This document shows positions 36,561 to 48,400 of a DNA stretch of 64,000 bases, one piece after another (within the stretch, counting starts at the first letter, position 1; every line of letters starts with the position of its first letter). A program made the translations under genes and the position numbers. Below the pieces are notes generated by a model. The model did not search any database. It was not told the origin of the DNA and saw only the letters and a list, made by a program, of their open reading frames with translations. Source of the DNA: Dromaius novaehollandiae (Eukaryota > Chordata > Aves > Casuariiformes > Dromaiidae). The stretch is taken from NCBI RefSeq assembly GCF_036370855.1, contig NC_088117.1:9672001-9736000 (forward strand), in the 5' to 3' direction.

Positions 36561-38309
36561 CCCGGTAAGTGCAACCCCAAAGTCACAAACGTGAACGCAG
36601 AGCCCCAGGGGAATGCAGAGCAAACCTTCTCCTAGCAAGATTGCCCAAAGGGGAGAGGCAGATTTACAGCAAACAATTCAGATGCTTCCTGAGCAAACTG
36701 CCCCTCTTCCACACCCAGAACAACACTTCTCCCCCATGCTGTCTTCCCTAGGTCTGGGAAGACAAACCTAACCCTTCAGAATAATACTAGTCACTAGGCT
36801 TTTGTGTGCAGATAATTGCCTAGTTTTCCCCTTTACTTTTTTTGAAGAGTCAATAAAACAAGCAAATAGAAGAGGAAATACCAAATACCTTCACAGCATT
36901 AACCAAATCAACAGGGCAGCATTAACCAAATCAATACAGCTGAAGATCATAGAGAGACTCTCCCGTGTTTGGACGAGCTCCCTTGGACGAGCACAGCCTG
37001 CGCGAGCTCCCTGCCTGCACGCCTCAGCCACGATGGGGAGGATAACGGACAACTCCTGCACAGCCCGTCCTCTGCTTGGTCTCCCTGCTGAGGATGCTGG
37101 TACAGCAGGATGGAAGTGGCATGAGACCATCAGCTTAGACACATTGTGTTTCTTCAGTTCATCAAACCACACTATTGCCAGACTATTATCCATTTAGTAC
37201 TAGACCACACAGGCAGCCATCATCCTGCGTCACGCCCACCGTTGGGTCTTTGGCTGCGTTCAAACTGGTGCCTTGGGTCCTGCCTATGTTAGGGAATTTT
37301 GCTGAGAGCTGATCCAAGTGCTAGCCCCAACCCTAACCTGAGACCATCTGTTCACAGCTGGCTGCCTGGATGCAAGTGCTGTCCCAAGCCCCCCATGCTG
37401 TATGAGGTGGGAAACCTCCGGCAGCAGTGCTGCAGGCCAAGATATCTCCAACGTGAGCTAGTCACCCAAAGATTCCCTTTCTGGTAAGTAAAATACCTAG
37501 GGAGTGATTCAGCCCCTCCTAAAGCACGTATCTAAAATAGGACAGATAAGTCATGCACCTATTTCTCCCACCGACGAAAAAGGGAGCCTAGTATGAATTG
37601 TGAGTATGTAGACATCTAAAGTTACACAAGATGAATCACATCCCTGTGGTTTCTGTACCACTCTTGGGCCAAATTTCTCACACATCTTTCTGCTCCAGCC
37701 CATAATCTACTGCTCTCCAGGCCATGAGCAACCTCTAAGCCATCTAATCCCTCTGTGCATCAAAGGCTCCTAAGCAAGTTCTAAGTACAACATCCACATT
37801 CAGCGTTGGCCAATGCAATTCTGAGGTTCAAGGTTTCCTCATCAAGAATGATGAGTTAAAAAAAAAAAACTATCCCATTGATTCTGCCTTCCTTTTGAAT
37901 AATTTTAAAGCAAAGGGACTTTATCTTGCCTCCCAGGCCCTTCTATATTAGGAGCTTTGGTGGGATTTTTGGCAGTGGCCAAGTCCGATGTTTTCTTCTC
38001 TTTATAAAATACAAATTATCTCTTGCCTCAGTTGGGGAAGGGGAAGTCAGAGATGATGGAGCATTATCCTGAGAGCGTGGATATGGTGAACGAGCGTGTC
38101 AGTCAGCCATCCATGCCCAGCCCTTTATTTAGATCCAGCCTGTGCTAGCTCAACTGTGAATCAGTCAGGCTCGATGGCCACCCAGGTGTGACAGTGCCTG
38201 GAGAAGACAATCCAGAAACTGCAGCTCACTCTGATATTGTGGCATCATGGAGAGGGGTAAATGTCAAACAAAAATGGTTTTAATCCCAGCTCTGCCTTTG
38301 TCAGCTGAC

Positions 38310-38400
38310 CTGAGCTAGTCATGACCTCACTCTATGTCTCAGGTATCCTATCTGAAAAGTGGGGATAATAACACAGTCACACTCTGAGATCTACAGATAT
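38310..38400 (+). mobile_element. L2/CR1-type LINE 3'-end fossil
   Basis: TCATGACCTCACTCTATGTC then CTATCTGAAAAGTGGGGATA and ATAACAC match, in order, the well-known L2/CR1-L3 3' end (cytosine-rich 'cctcagtttcctc' block then 'tctgtaaaatggggataata'). Only a fragment is left. Confidence 0.55.
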
Positions 38401-38939
38401 GAACAAGATATAGTTGCTGCACATGCATAATGATCTTGCACAGGAGTGGCACCCAGCATTGTGAAAAAGCCCACACAAATTGCTCAAAGCATCAAAGCAA
38501 GGTCCCTGCATTGGGATCTGCCATCCTGATCTGCATTTTCCCTTTAAATTACTTGTTGCAGAACTAAAATTAGAACTTCGGTCACCCGGACTTCTAGTCT
38601 TGTTTCTTAACCAACTAGCTATCTTACTTCCTTGAAGTACTATTTTAAGCAGAACATCTCAAGTTAAAACTGTTCTTAGAAAAATATCATGTACTATTGG
38701 CGGGACATTTATTTCTGATATCTGAAAGATACCTACAAAAATATGTGTGAAACACATCTTGTAGTACCTTAGATTAAGGACAGAGCTGACAATATGAGAC
38801 TGGGGTTTGGTTTCAGAGTGAATGTGCATGGGACAACTGAGATTTACTATCGTAACTGGAACTTGCAGAAACAATTAGCTAGAAAGACAGACCCCCATGT
38901 CTGCATGCCTGCTGGGTAACGTCACAACAGTGGTGCTGG

Positions 38940-39175
38940 AGGAAGCAGGGATATTAATGACACTTTGCATTTACAGAGCACATTCTTCTAAAGATTTTAA
39001 AAGGCTCCACAAAGATGGAAACATCTTATTCCTATTTTATGGACAGGGAAACCGAGGGCCTGGGAGAGAGAAAGTGACTTATCCAAGGTCATGCTGAGAG
39101 TAAGTGAAAGACCTGGGAACTGAACCGAGGCATTTCAGCTCCCAGCTCTTACTGTAATCATTAGGCAGTGGGACA
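38940..39175 (+). mobile_element. MIR-family SINE fossil
   Basis: The block runs GCATTTACAGAGCAC, CTATTTTATGGACAGGGAAAC, GTGACTTATCCAAGGTCATG, then GGAACTGAACC and CTCCCAGCTCTTACTGTAATC. This is the order of the core and 3' half of MIR elements (a tRNA-derived SINE mobilised by L2). It is diverged and has no clear poly-A tail or target duplication, so it is an old, inactive copy. Confidence 0.7.
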
Positions 39176-41779
39176 AACTCAGACCAGTTGTGATGTAAAT
39201 AACCACATAATTCACTTCACCAGTTACACCGGTGAAGTTTGGTGCATTCTCTCAAAATACAACAAAATATAAACAGGCACATGAATGTCTGGGAGCCCCG
39301 AGACATCTTTGCTCATGCTACACCTTGCTACTGAGTGTCTAAAAACAGGCACTTCATACCTTGGCCTATTTCAAGTCAAATCCCCCTTAAGTATGTGTTT
39401 CCACAGAAGTCAGAAGGCCCAACATATGACATTCAGCAGGATTTAGCCCCCAGCCTGCAAGGTATATTAGCTTTCTCTTGGCATCATTGTACATTTTGCA
39501 AGAGGGGCAACACAAAACCTTGCAGTTGTCAGAATCAATAATTTACATTTTGGGGCACTACCTCCCACTTCCTCAATCCCAATGTCCCCAGCAATCTTAG
39601 CTCGGAAGGGAATGTGACTCAGGCCTTCAACTGAAGGGTTGTCATCTGCAAACCCTGAAGCCTGGGGATGTGGCCGTGGTTTTATCACTGGCCCCCAGCT
39701 GCCTCTAGAACTCTTGCCTCCTCCCCGATGATTCAGCAAATCTTCTTTGAGGAGAAAAACAAGCATGTAAGTGAACAAATCACAATGTCAGATTACAAAG
39801 ATGAGCGGGTAAAAACTGCGGCTCAAAAGCGGGAGATAAAGGCTGGTGAAGTCACATGATCCAAGGACTGGCAGGCCTTGCAAAGACTTTTTTTGGAGGG
39901 GGTAATAAAAACATGAAAAATATGCTTGCAATTTGGAGTCTTTAAACCTTAAAACATTGCCAACAACAAAAGAGACTACGACATGGAAGGAAATGAAGCA
40001 TATTTTTGCCTCCATTATCTGGATGTTGCACTGGGCTGATCTGAATTGTCACTAGTATTACTTAGAGCAGAATAGTCTGTTCTGGTTTGTATTGGAACAA
40101 AGTTCCATCCAGCAAACTACTTTCAGAAAGAGCTTCTGCTCTCTGTACAAATAATAATAAAAAACCCCACTAACCAAGATTTTCAATAGTTTGGAAGCCC
40201 AGTATCAGGCACTTTAAACATTACTGTTCCTGGAAAAATGTTCTGTAAGTCATGTGGTATCTAAGGCATCTCAGCAGCTAGAAATAATGCTTTAATTTAT
40301 GGTAGTGTCAGCCACCGAATCCTATATTTATATATTATAGCACTTTTCCACAAACATTTTGTTTCCTGCTGTAACCATTTCCAAAGTGGAACACAGTATC
40401 GCATTAACAGTTCATGGTACACAGTATATAGAACAGAGAGTATAGAAGAAATTTCAGCCGGAGATTAGCATTCAGCCTGGGCACTCCAGTCAGAGCCCAC
40501 TTTTCTAAAAAACACCATGAAATCCTACTGAAAATAAAAATGTTCGCTGTGTACAGAGGGCACAGGTCACAGCCGTGGAATGTCCCAACCCAGAGGGTCC
40601 CCCGATGTCTGTGAAACGCAAAGATGCTCCCTTCCACCAGATTAAACGCAACACAACGAGCAGCACAGAAAGAGAGGAACTCAGGGACTGTGTGTACGCA
40701 TACCGGGGATGGATAAACTGAAGCTGACTCCGGTCTCGCGCTGTTTTTTACACTCTTTCGGATTTACATCACTAAATAGCACAAAGATCTGTATTTTGAC
40801 ACTGAAGTACTACTACTAAGCAGAACTGACCTACTTTGCTATGGATTTGTGTATTGTTCATGAAAATGTATGTATTCACCTCACCGAAAAAGTACAGCGC
40901 ACAGAACCTACTGAAAACACATATAACCTCAGGGCCTTCAAAACACGTGTGGCAAGGATGCACTGCCTGAGGGGTTCATACTGCAGCTCAGCAGGGCGAC
41001 GGCTGGCAGGGTGGGAGCAGAGCAGGACTTCAGGGAAATGTGGGAATGTGGGACCTAGCCCTCCTCGCCGCTTCCCACGGGCTCCGGGAGGCAACAGGGT
41101 TTTGGAAGCCCGGCGTGTTTTCTCGCAGAGCCTGGCTGCTCTTCCGTGTGATGCACAGAGCATCGCAGCAAAGCTGGGGAAATAAGTGGAAGATGGATGG
41201 GTGGATGGGGGACAAAGCCCAGGCCAGCGGGTTCTCCCAGGTACCAGGGCACATGGAAACGCCGGATTGCTCCGGCAACCCCGGAGTATTTTACTCCTGG
41301 AAGACACTAGTTCTGTCTCGACTTACTCAGTGTTTCAGGCACTGCGTGCACTGAGCTCCTCTCGAGCTCATCCAGGGAGTTACTGCCACCTATATCGTGT
41401 TTAAATGACGCCAGTGGGGATTTCTGGTCCAAGCCACAGCATTCATTAGCAGGTATTAGCCAGGACGGGCACAACCGTGGCCTCAAGCGCCCCTCGCCGT
41501 CGCTGCGGAGGAAGCGCCCGCAGGAGCAGCCGGGGTGGCCGCTTCTCACGCGTTTCCCTGCGCAGCCCTGCCACCTCGCTCGCTTCGGGGGGCTTCCACC
41601 GAAATCTGCCAACAAGCAGGTGCAAACCTTAAGGTTTGAGTGTCAGAGCCAAGAAAACGGAGGGTTTCTGAGCCTGAGGATTGCAGAGAGGCTGCAACTG
41701 TGGTACCACTGCACCCTACACGCTGGAGACACAGCAACAATCATTCTTTTTCTTTTTAATCACAGTCTTTAAGTGAGCC

Positions 41780-42430
41780 TCATCAGTTGCGGGGAGGGCG
41801 GCTGACTCCACACGCCCCGCTACCCAGGCCTGGCACTTCTGCGGCCGCCCTGTAGCGGAGCCTCGGAGAAAGAACGAGACGACGAGCCAAAAAACCGCAA
41901 TATACCGACCTTCTGCCGACCCTCCCCGACGGCTCCGCAGCCGCTCCTCGCGCCGGCGCCTCCGGGCGAAGCCGGGCCAAGCGGCCCCGCCGCCCGCCAT
42001 CTCCCGCCGCGGCCGCGGCCGCCTCCCCGCTGACCCACAGCGGCCTGGAGCCGCGGCGGGCGGCGGGGCCCGGCTAGGCCGCGGCGGGCGGAACCGTTTA
42101 GCGGCGGAACCTTCGCGCCGCGGCCCGCGGGGGGGAGGGGGGCGGACGGCTGGCGGGGAGGCACCGGGGCGCCATGGCGGCGGGGAGCGGCGGCGGCGGC
42201 GGCGGCGGCAGCGGCAGCGGGGGGCGGTGGGGGGAGGTGGGCTCGGCGGTGCTGGAGCTGCCCCGCGGGCCGCGGCTGGTGTGCGTGGAGTACCCGGGGC
42301 TGGTGCGGGACGTCGGCGCCGTGCTGCGGACGCTGGGAGGAGAGCAGGGGGTGTCGCGGGTGAGGGGCGCGCCGGGGGCGGGCGGGGGACGCGGGGCCCG
42401 GCCCGTGGGAAGGGGCTGAGGAGGCAGGAT
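41780..42430. promoter_or_regulatory. GTF3C5: CpG island, GTF3C5 promoter
   Basis: Very high GC and CpG density spans the GTF3C5 start codon and exon 1. There is no TATA box. NotI-type GCGGCCGC sites occur near 42,010. The island also leaves a 417-codon open frame on the minus strand (41716-42969) that looks compositional, rich in Pro, Arg and Ala. Confidence 0.75.
42174..42359 (+). CDS. GTF3C5: GTF3C5 exon 1 with Gly/Ser run
   Basis: Encodes 62 residues ending TLGGEQGVSR. Residues about 4 to 17 are almost all Gly or Ser, coded by a GGC/AGC triplet repeat at 42184-42221. The conserved part starts at LVCVEYPGLVRDV. The donor is CGG|GTGAGG. Confidence 0.9.
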
Positions 42431-45400
42431 GGCGGCCTAGGCCGGGCAGCCCGGGGGTGGTGGGCTCCAGGGCCTGGGGGGGTTGGGGTGAAGCTGCCTC
42501 TCCAGGCCGCTGCCTCCCATGAGAGGCAGGCCAGGGAGCACGGAGCGGGATCAGAGCAGCCACGAGTCCCCCCGTTGCGCTGCCGGTGTTGGCGGGACTT
42601 ACCGGCGTTGGCAGGAGTTACCGTGGCCAAGGTGGAAAGGCTGGAGGCCTCCTCGGTGAGGGTGCGGGGCCGAGGGAGGCCTGGCACGCGAGCGGGAGGC
42701 CGGGGTGCTAACAGAGGACGCCTGTGCTCTGGCTGGCGTAGATCTACGCGGACCCTGCGAAAAGGCTGGAGCTGTATTTCCGCCCCAAGGATCCCTACTG
42801 CCATCCCGTATGTGCCAATCGCTTCCCCACCTCCACCATGCTGCTCAAGGTGAGAAGGAGGACCAAGAAGAAGCAGCCAGAGCAGTTGGATGCTGAAAAA
42901 CAAATTCAGCAGGAAGTCAAGTTCGAAATGGAAGTTCTGGGGACTGTCACTACTGTTTACAAATTTCAAGGTAATACCTTGATTTGTGTCTGCGTGGCTT
43001 ACAGACTAGCACATCTGATGTGAAAGGGAAGTGCTTCTCTTTAAGAATTTAGGACTGGAAGGAAAATCAAGTCTTCTGTTCTTACAACCTCTCTGCTGTA
43101 TAAAACTTTTCATAAACTTGTCAGGCTCCTGTTCCTGAGAAGTGACTATTGTGTGAAATATCATTATTTTCACAGTGTACCTCTTTGTCTTTGAAACTTT
43201 TGTTTCTCACAGGAATGTCTGACTTCCAGTACCTGGCAATGCACTCTGGACCTGACGGCAAACAAACCTCCATGTATGACAAAGTCCTAATGCTCAAACC
43301 AGAGAAAGAAGAATTCTTCAATAGAGAGTTACCTCTCTACATCCCTCCACCAATTTTCTCACGTCTGGACACTCCTGTCGACTATTTTTATCGGCCAGAT
43401 ATACAGCACCGGTTAGTGCCTTTTCTCACAGTGTCATAAATATCTGTGTTGGTTCCTGAATGAACAGGCAGTGAAACCTTTTACTGGTTTGATACATATT
43501 TCTAATAGCCACGTTTTCAATTTAAGATTTCCTTTTCATCACCTGTAGATGCCTCCAGTCCATTCTGACCTCAACATTTTGGATTATGAGATCTGTGCTC
43601 TTGAAGCATTAAAGCAGCATTAAATACATCATTTATGCATTTCACGTGTTCAGGCTGCTCCCTTCTTCTATTTTATCCCTTTTGATTTGGCTGATGTGAG
43701 GAAGACAACTGCCTCCCCCCAGGACGCTAATGCAGTAGAAGGTGCAGTGAGCCCTGCTTTCTGCTTGTTTCCAGTGGGCTGGAGCTTAGTGGAGAGTACG
43801 CAGGAGTCAATGCCAAATGTTCCCATGATCACGTTCACTGGAGCTGTTTCCTGCTGACTCCTTGTTTGTTTTTCTGGCAAAACAATCTGTGATATCTCCC
43901 ACAAGAAACATCTTTCATTTTCTCACTGTAGTCCTTCACTAGAACTAAAAAAATAGAAATAAATATTATCTTACTTCAAGATTGAACTAGTAACTCCATT
44001 TCCCTGTACATTCCTGGACTTCAGTAATTACAGTAGAGCAAATACAGTGTGAACCATAGGATTGAAGCCTTTTGTGTTGCAAATATATATTTCATACAAG
44101 CTAGCAATAAACTGCCTGAGGGTTTTCAGACAGATAGTACAGGGGAGCTCTGTCATAGGGCAACTGGATGTAGTCGTGTGGTTTTTTTTAAAGTTTAAAT
44201 GTTTTTTTCCTCAGTGTTTTCAGTAAAACACTTTTAAGAATCTTTTATGATTACCACTATGTGATTCCAAAATCCATAGAGAGGTTGGGCCAAAGTTAAA
44301 TCCATTGTTCACACAGCTGCGTCTCTTCTCTTTGGAAATTTGGAAAACAAACTTCTTTTCTGCATGTTCCAATGAAGGCCACAGTTCTGTCACAGAAAGC
44401 AAATCCAGTCCTTTGCACTGTTTCTTAGGGACGGATACAACAATCCCCAAGTATCTGGCGAGAACCTGATTGGCCTCAGCAGAGCCCGTCGTCCACACAA
44501 TGCTATCTTTGTGAACTTTGATGATGAAGAAATCCCAGCTAAACCACTGGATGCTGCTGTACAGACCTGGAAGAAAGTGTGCACTAATCCTGTGGATAAA
44601 AAAGTGGAGGAAGAGCTGCGAAAGGTACATGACAAATTCCTGAGCTGGACTGAGCACTGTACTGTGGCACACTGTGTATGAAAAGCTGTGTTCAGCCATT
44701 TTCTCTGACCTCCAGGAAGATTCTTGGCTTCAAGAATTTTCTGTATGTTAGCAGTTGTAACTACTTGCTGGCTTCTCTGAAGGTTTTGAGATCTTGACGT
44801 TTAACCTTTCTACAAAAGGCCTCTTGACCTGTTTAACCTTTCTACAAAATAAGATATGGGTCCATGTGACTAGACCAGGAGCTTAATCTGGGCCTTTGGG
44901 TTCAATTCCAGTACCATATCAGCAGTCCTGTGTGATCTTAGGAAAATATACATATGCTTTTTCCATTCCCTAATCTGTCAAAGGAGAAGGGCTGTGGTGA
45001 CATAATCTGCCAGGCCATAATCTACAGGAATATTTGGTGCCTTGAACAGCTGTAGCTCTCCTTGTAAATAATGGGTGAGATAATCAAGGCATGACAAAGT
45101 CACATCACTGAAGTGAATGAATGGCATGTATCTGAAATGCCACCCACGGCTCTGAAATTGTGTTCATCAGAGTTAACTGTGTTCTGAAAGTGAATTTTTC
45201 AGTTTGCCTGCTGCCTGACCAGCTCTCCAGCTTTTTTGGAGAGTAGACTGGCTGTTGAATGAAAATGGTCTGTTTTTCTGAGGATAACAATGGAACAGAT
45301 CAGAAGTCTGACTGATACAACAAGTCTCAGTAGACTAAACTGAGACCGCTGTGTTCAGTTCACTTTGCAAGTCAAGCTTTGAATGTGTCTTTGCAGCAAA

Positions 45401-48400
45401 GGTACACTAAGTTCCTTTTTGTGACACCAGTCCTTACATAAGGCTTGCTTCTACTTTTGGCTATGCAGATTGCCATTCTGACACCTCTTATTGTGAGCCA
45501 AAGGCTAAAACATGAGAGAGTCCATTTGGAAAATTTAAATTGCCATTAGTAACCCACTTCCTTCCCACTGTTTCCACCACTGGTTCTGTATTATTTTAGC
45601 TCTTTGAAGTCCGTCCTATCTGGTCTCGGAATGCAGTAAAGGCCAATATTAGTGTTCATCCAGACAAGCTGAAACTTCTGTTGCCATATTTGGCCTATTA
45701 CATGGTAAGTCTCTTGATATATTGCTTTTGTTCCTATCTCAGGCAGCTAGGAGGGGGAGGATCAATTGACTTTTCCTGGCTCTTTACAGTTTCTCAGATC
45801 CTCACTAAGAACCTGAGCTTAATGTTATGTAAAGAGAGAAGGAAAATCTTGCTTCTAAAGAGAAGTTAAAATCATGGAGGATTGAGTGACTGCTTGCTGC
45901 ACAGGTTCTAGTCTGGTTTGCAGTTACAGCAAACACTCAGGCTGTCTGGCAATGGTAGCAGGAATTTTCCAAATAGAAACATTTTATTGTGACCTTGCAA
46001 GTTAATTTGTAAAAGCACAAATATTTTCAACTTAGATGCTTTGATTCCCCAAGTTTTGGTATATGAACACTGGTGCTGAAAGTGAGGAAAGAGCTGTCAA
46101 AAAAAGAAAATCTTTGGGCAAAGAGGGAACATATCAGAATTTTCTAAGAAACTGTGCAACTCTGAACTCTCTTTAGTAACCATCCTCCCCCTGTGTGTTT
46201 ACACAGCTAACAGGTCCCTGGAGAAGCTTATGGGTTAGGTTTGGGTATGACCCCAGAAAACACCCTGAAGCAAAAATTTATCAAGTCCTGGATTTCCGAA
46301 TTCGCTGTGGAATGAAATATGGTAAAATGGCCCAACTCACAGAGACCCTCCCTCTGCTTTCTGGTTAATCCTTGTAGTACTTTTTATTTGTTTTTAAACT
46401 CTAAAGACAGGTTTTCCTGAGTCTGCTCTGATGGAGAGGACATCTTTCTAGAGTTCATTTGTTTCCAGTATTTCTTCTGTAAACTCATTTAATACTTGAT
46501 TTCATAGTATGCAGTATTTCTTTCCTCATTAGGCACATTCCAAACCCGGAGGACAGCTGGCTGACTTTGTTCCTCTATGTGTTCAAAGTCCAAGTCTATG
46601 TCAGCAGGCATCTTCCCTCTCACTGTGAGGAGGCACTGAGCAATAGATTCTATTGCTTATATAGTAGCTTTTTCTCAAGGATCTCAACAGCTTGTGCAGA
46701 ACACTGTCTCAGACCTTGGGCCATAGGATTCCCCTGCTCTTATTTTGCAGAAGGCAAGTTGAGGGAAATGACTTTCTGAAGTCATGTGATGAGTCCATGA
46801 GAGAGCAGTATCCAGTCATTAGTTTTGTTTTTCTGGTATCTCTCCTCCCCAGCTCACTAAAATCAGTGTATCCCAAAGATCAACTTTCCTTTCACACACT
46901 AGTACTTCTGTTACTGAGCTAGGGTTATCCTGCAGGGTACTTGCCCTCAGTTCAATGTCTGTTTTCTTTTGTCATCTCTAGGTTATGCCCCTAATGATAT
47001 GCCGGTGAAAGCAAAACGCAGCACGTATAACTACAGTCTGCCCATCACTGTCAAAAAGCCAGGTAGGCTGAGCCAGCAGAAGTGATATCTGGCTATTCCA
47101 TGTTTCTTTGGTTTATCCCTTCCTTGTCACAGGTGGTGAAAAGTCTCCCTGTGTTCCAGCTCAGCCAAAACTGGAACTTTATCTCAGGTTGCATTAAGGT
47201 GCTGCTGTTAAAACCAGTAGAAGAGTTCCCCGTTGGGAAGTGTTCTGAGAATTTGGGATGCCTGGATGCCTGGCTGGCTGAGCCAGCATGTCTATAGGAG
47301 ATAAAAAGGAGTCTGGGGAACCCAGCTGAATCAAGCTGTTTCAGAAAAGCTTTATCATAACTGTAAAGTACCATGTGCTCAGGCCACTGTCCCCTCCCTT
47401 GATTTCCTACGCCGCTCCCAAAGCAGGGTCATGGGAAGGAGACCACAATACACAGTGAAGCAGAGAAGGACCAAAGGAGTTGTAATGAACACACACTGTA
47501 GTTCTTCAACACAGTAGGAACTCACACATTCTGTTCGGTGGACAGAGCAGCACAGCATAGAGGGGAGTATCATTCCCTTTCTTCTCAAAGGGAAGTAGAA
47601 AAGGCTAAATGCATCAACAAATGTGCTGTGGACAAAACACAGCCAAACTCACCACCTTTTCCATGACTGATTTGCCATGCAGTAACATCTTTCCAGAATG
47701 AGCAACACATGCTCAGTTGCTAGGTTGGTCTGATATTTTGCTGACCAGCAAAGTTGAATCAAAATAGAGAAGTGACATTACAATGCCAGAGCGTGAAAGA
47801 AGTTCTCTCTCTCTCTCTCCCTCCCTCCCTCTCTCTCTCTCTCATCTTTCAGTAAGTCATACAGTCAGTATACATGATCTGAAACAAGGGCTTGGTACTT
47901 CTGGGGCATCCACTTCAAAAAAGCCTGCCTCCAGCAGGTACAAACTCAAGGTAGGTATTAACCCTCTTCTACCAGAATCTTGAAATAGTCTTGTAGAAAA
48001 AGGATGTTTCCTGTTTTGTCAGTCACTTAAGGGTACAGATTACTCTTTGAGATGTGAGTGATTTGGTGTCCTCACGTTTAACTGGAAGGTTACTAGTTGT
48101 ATCTTTCACTGCAAAACTTTCACCTGCTGTTCATTTAATGCATATCTTACAAGCTGCAAGTTGGGACTGGTACTCTCAGCCCTAGTCTTAGATGTAATAG
48201 GCATTTTGTTTCATTCTGATAAATTTGGAGATCTTTATGGGCAGTGAAGTACAAAATATCACCATGTGTTTATCAGGTTGTCCTGCAGAGTCCAGCAGGG
48301 CAAAATACATATGTAAACAGGAGTCCCATTTTTTATTCTTTTCCTTTTTGCTAGAAAGAAACCTATGATCCACTGTTACGCAGTAACAAGTTATGGATAA

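Larger units (their letters stand above)
36640..41780. other. GFI1B-GTF3C5 intergenic region, right part
   Basis: No gene was recognised in this 5.1 kb. It holds a short direct repeat near 36,896-36,935, an A-run near 37,858, a decayed L2/CR1-like fragment near 38,310-38,400 and a well-preserved MIR-like SINE at 38,940-39,175. GC content rises from about 41.0 kb toward the GTF3C5 CpG island. Confidence 0.55.

Noticed and set aside
40841-41354. Frames of 104-143 codons upstream of GTF3C5
   Set aside because: They overlap on both strands, have no domain and lie on the GC-rich shoulder of the promoter. A lncRNA cannot be excluded but has no support.
41716-42969. 417-codon open frame on the minus strand across the GTF3C5 promoter
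   Set aside because: It lies antisense to GTF3C5 exons 1-2 within a CpG island. Its composition is Pro/Arg/Ala-rich with no domain, as expected when GC-rich DNA lacks stop codons.
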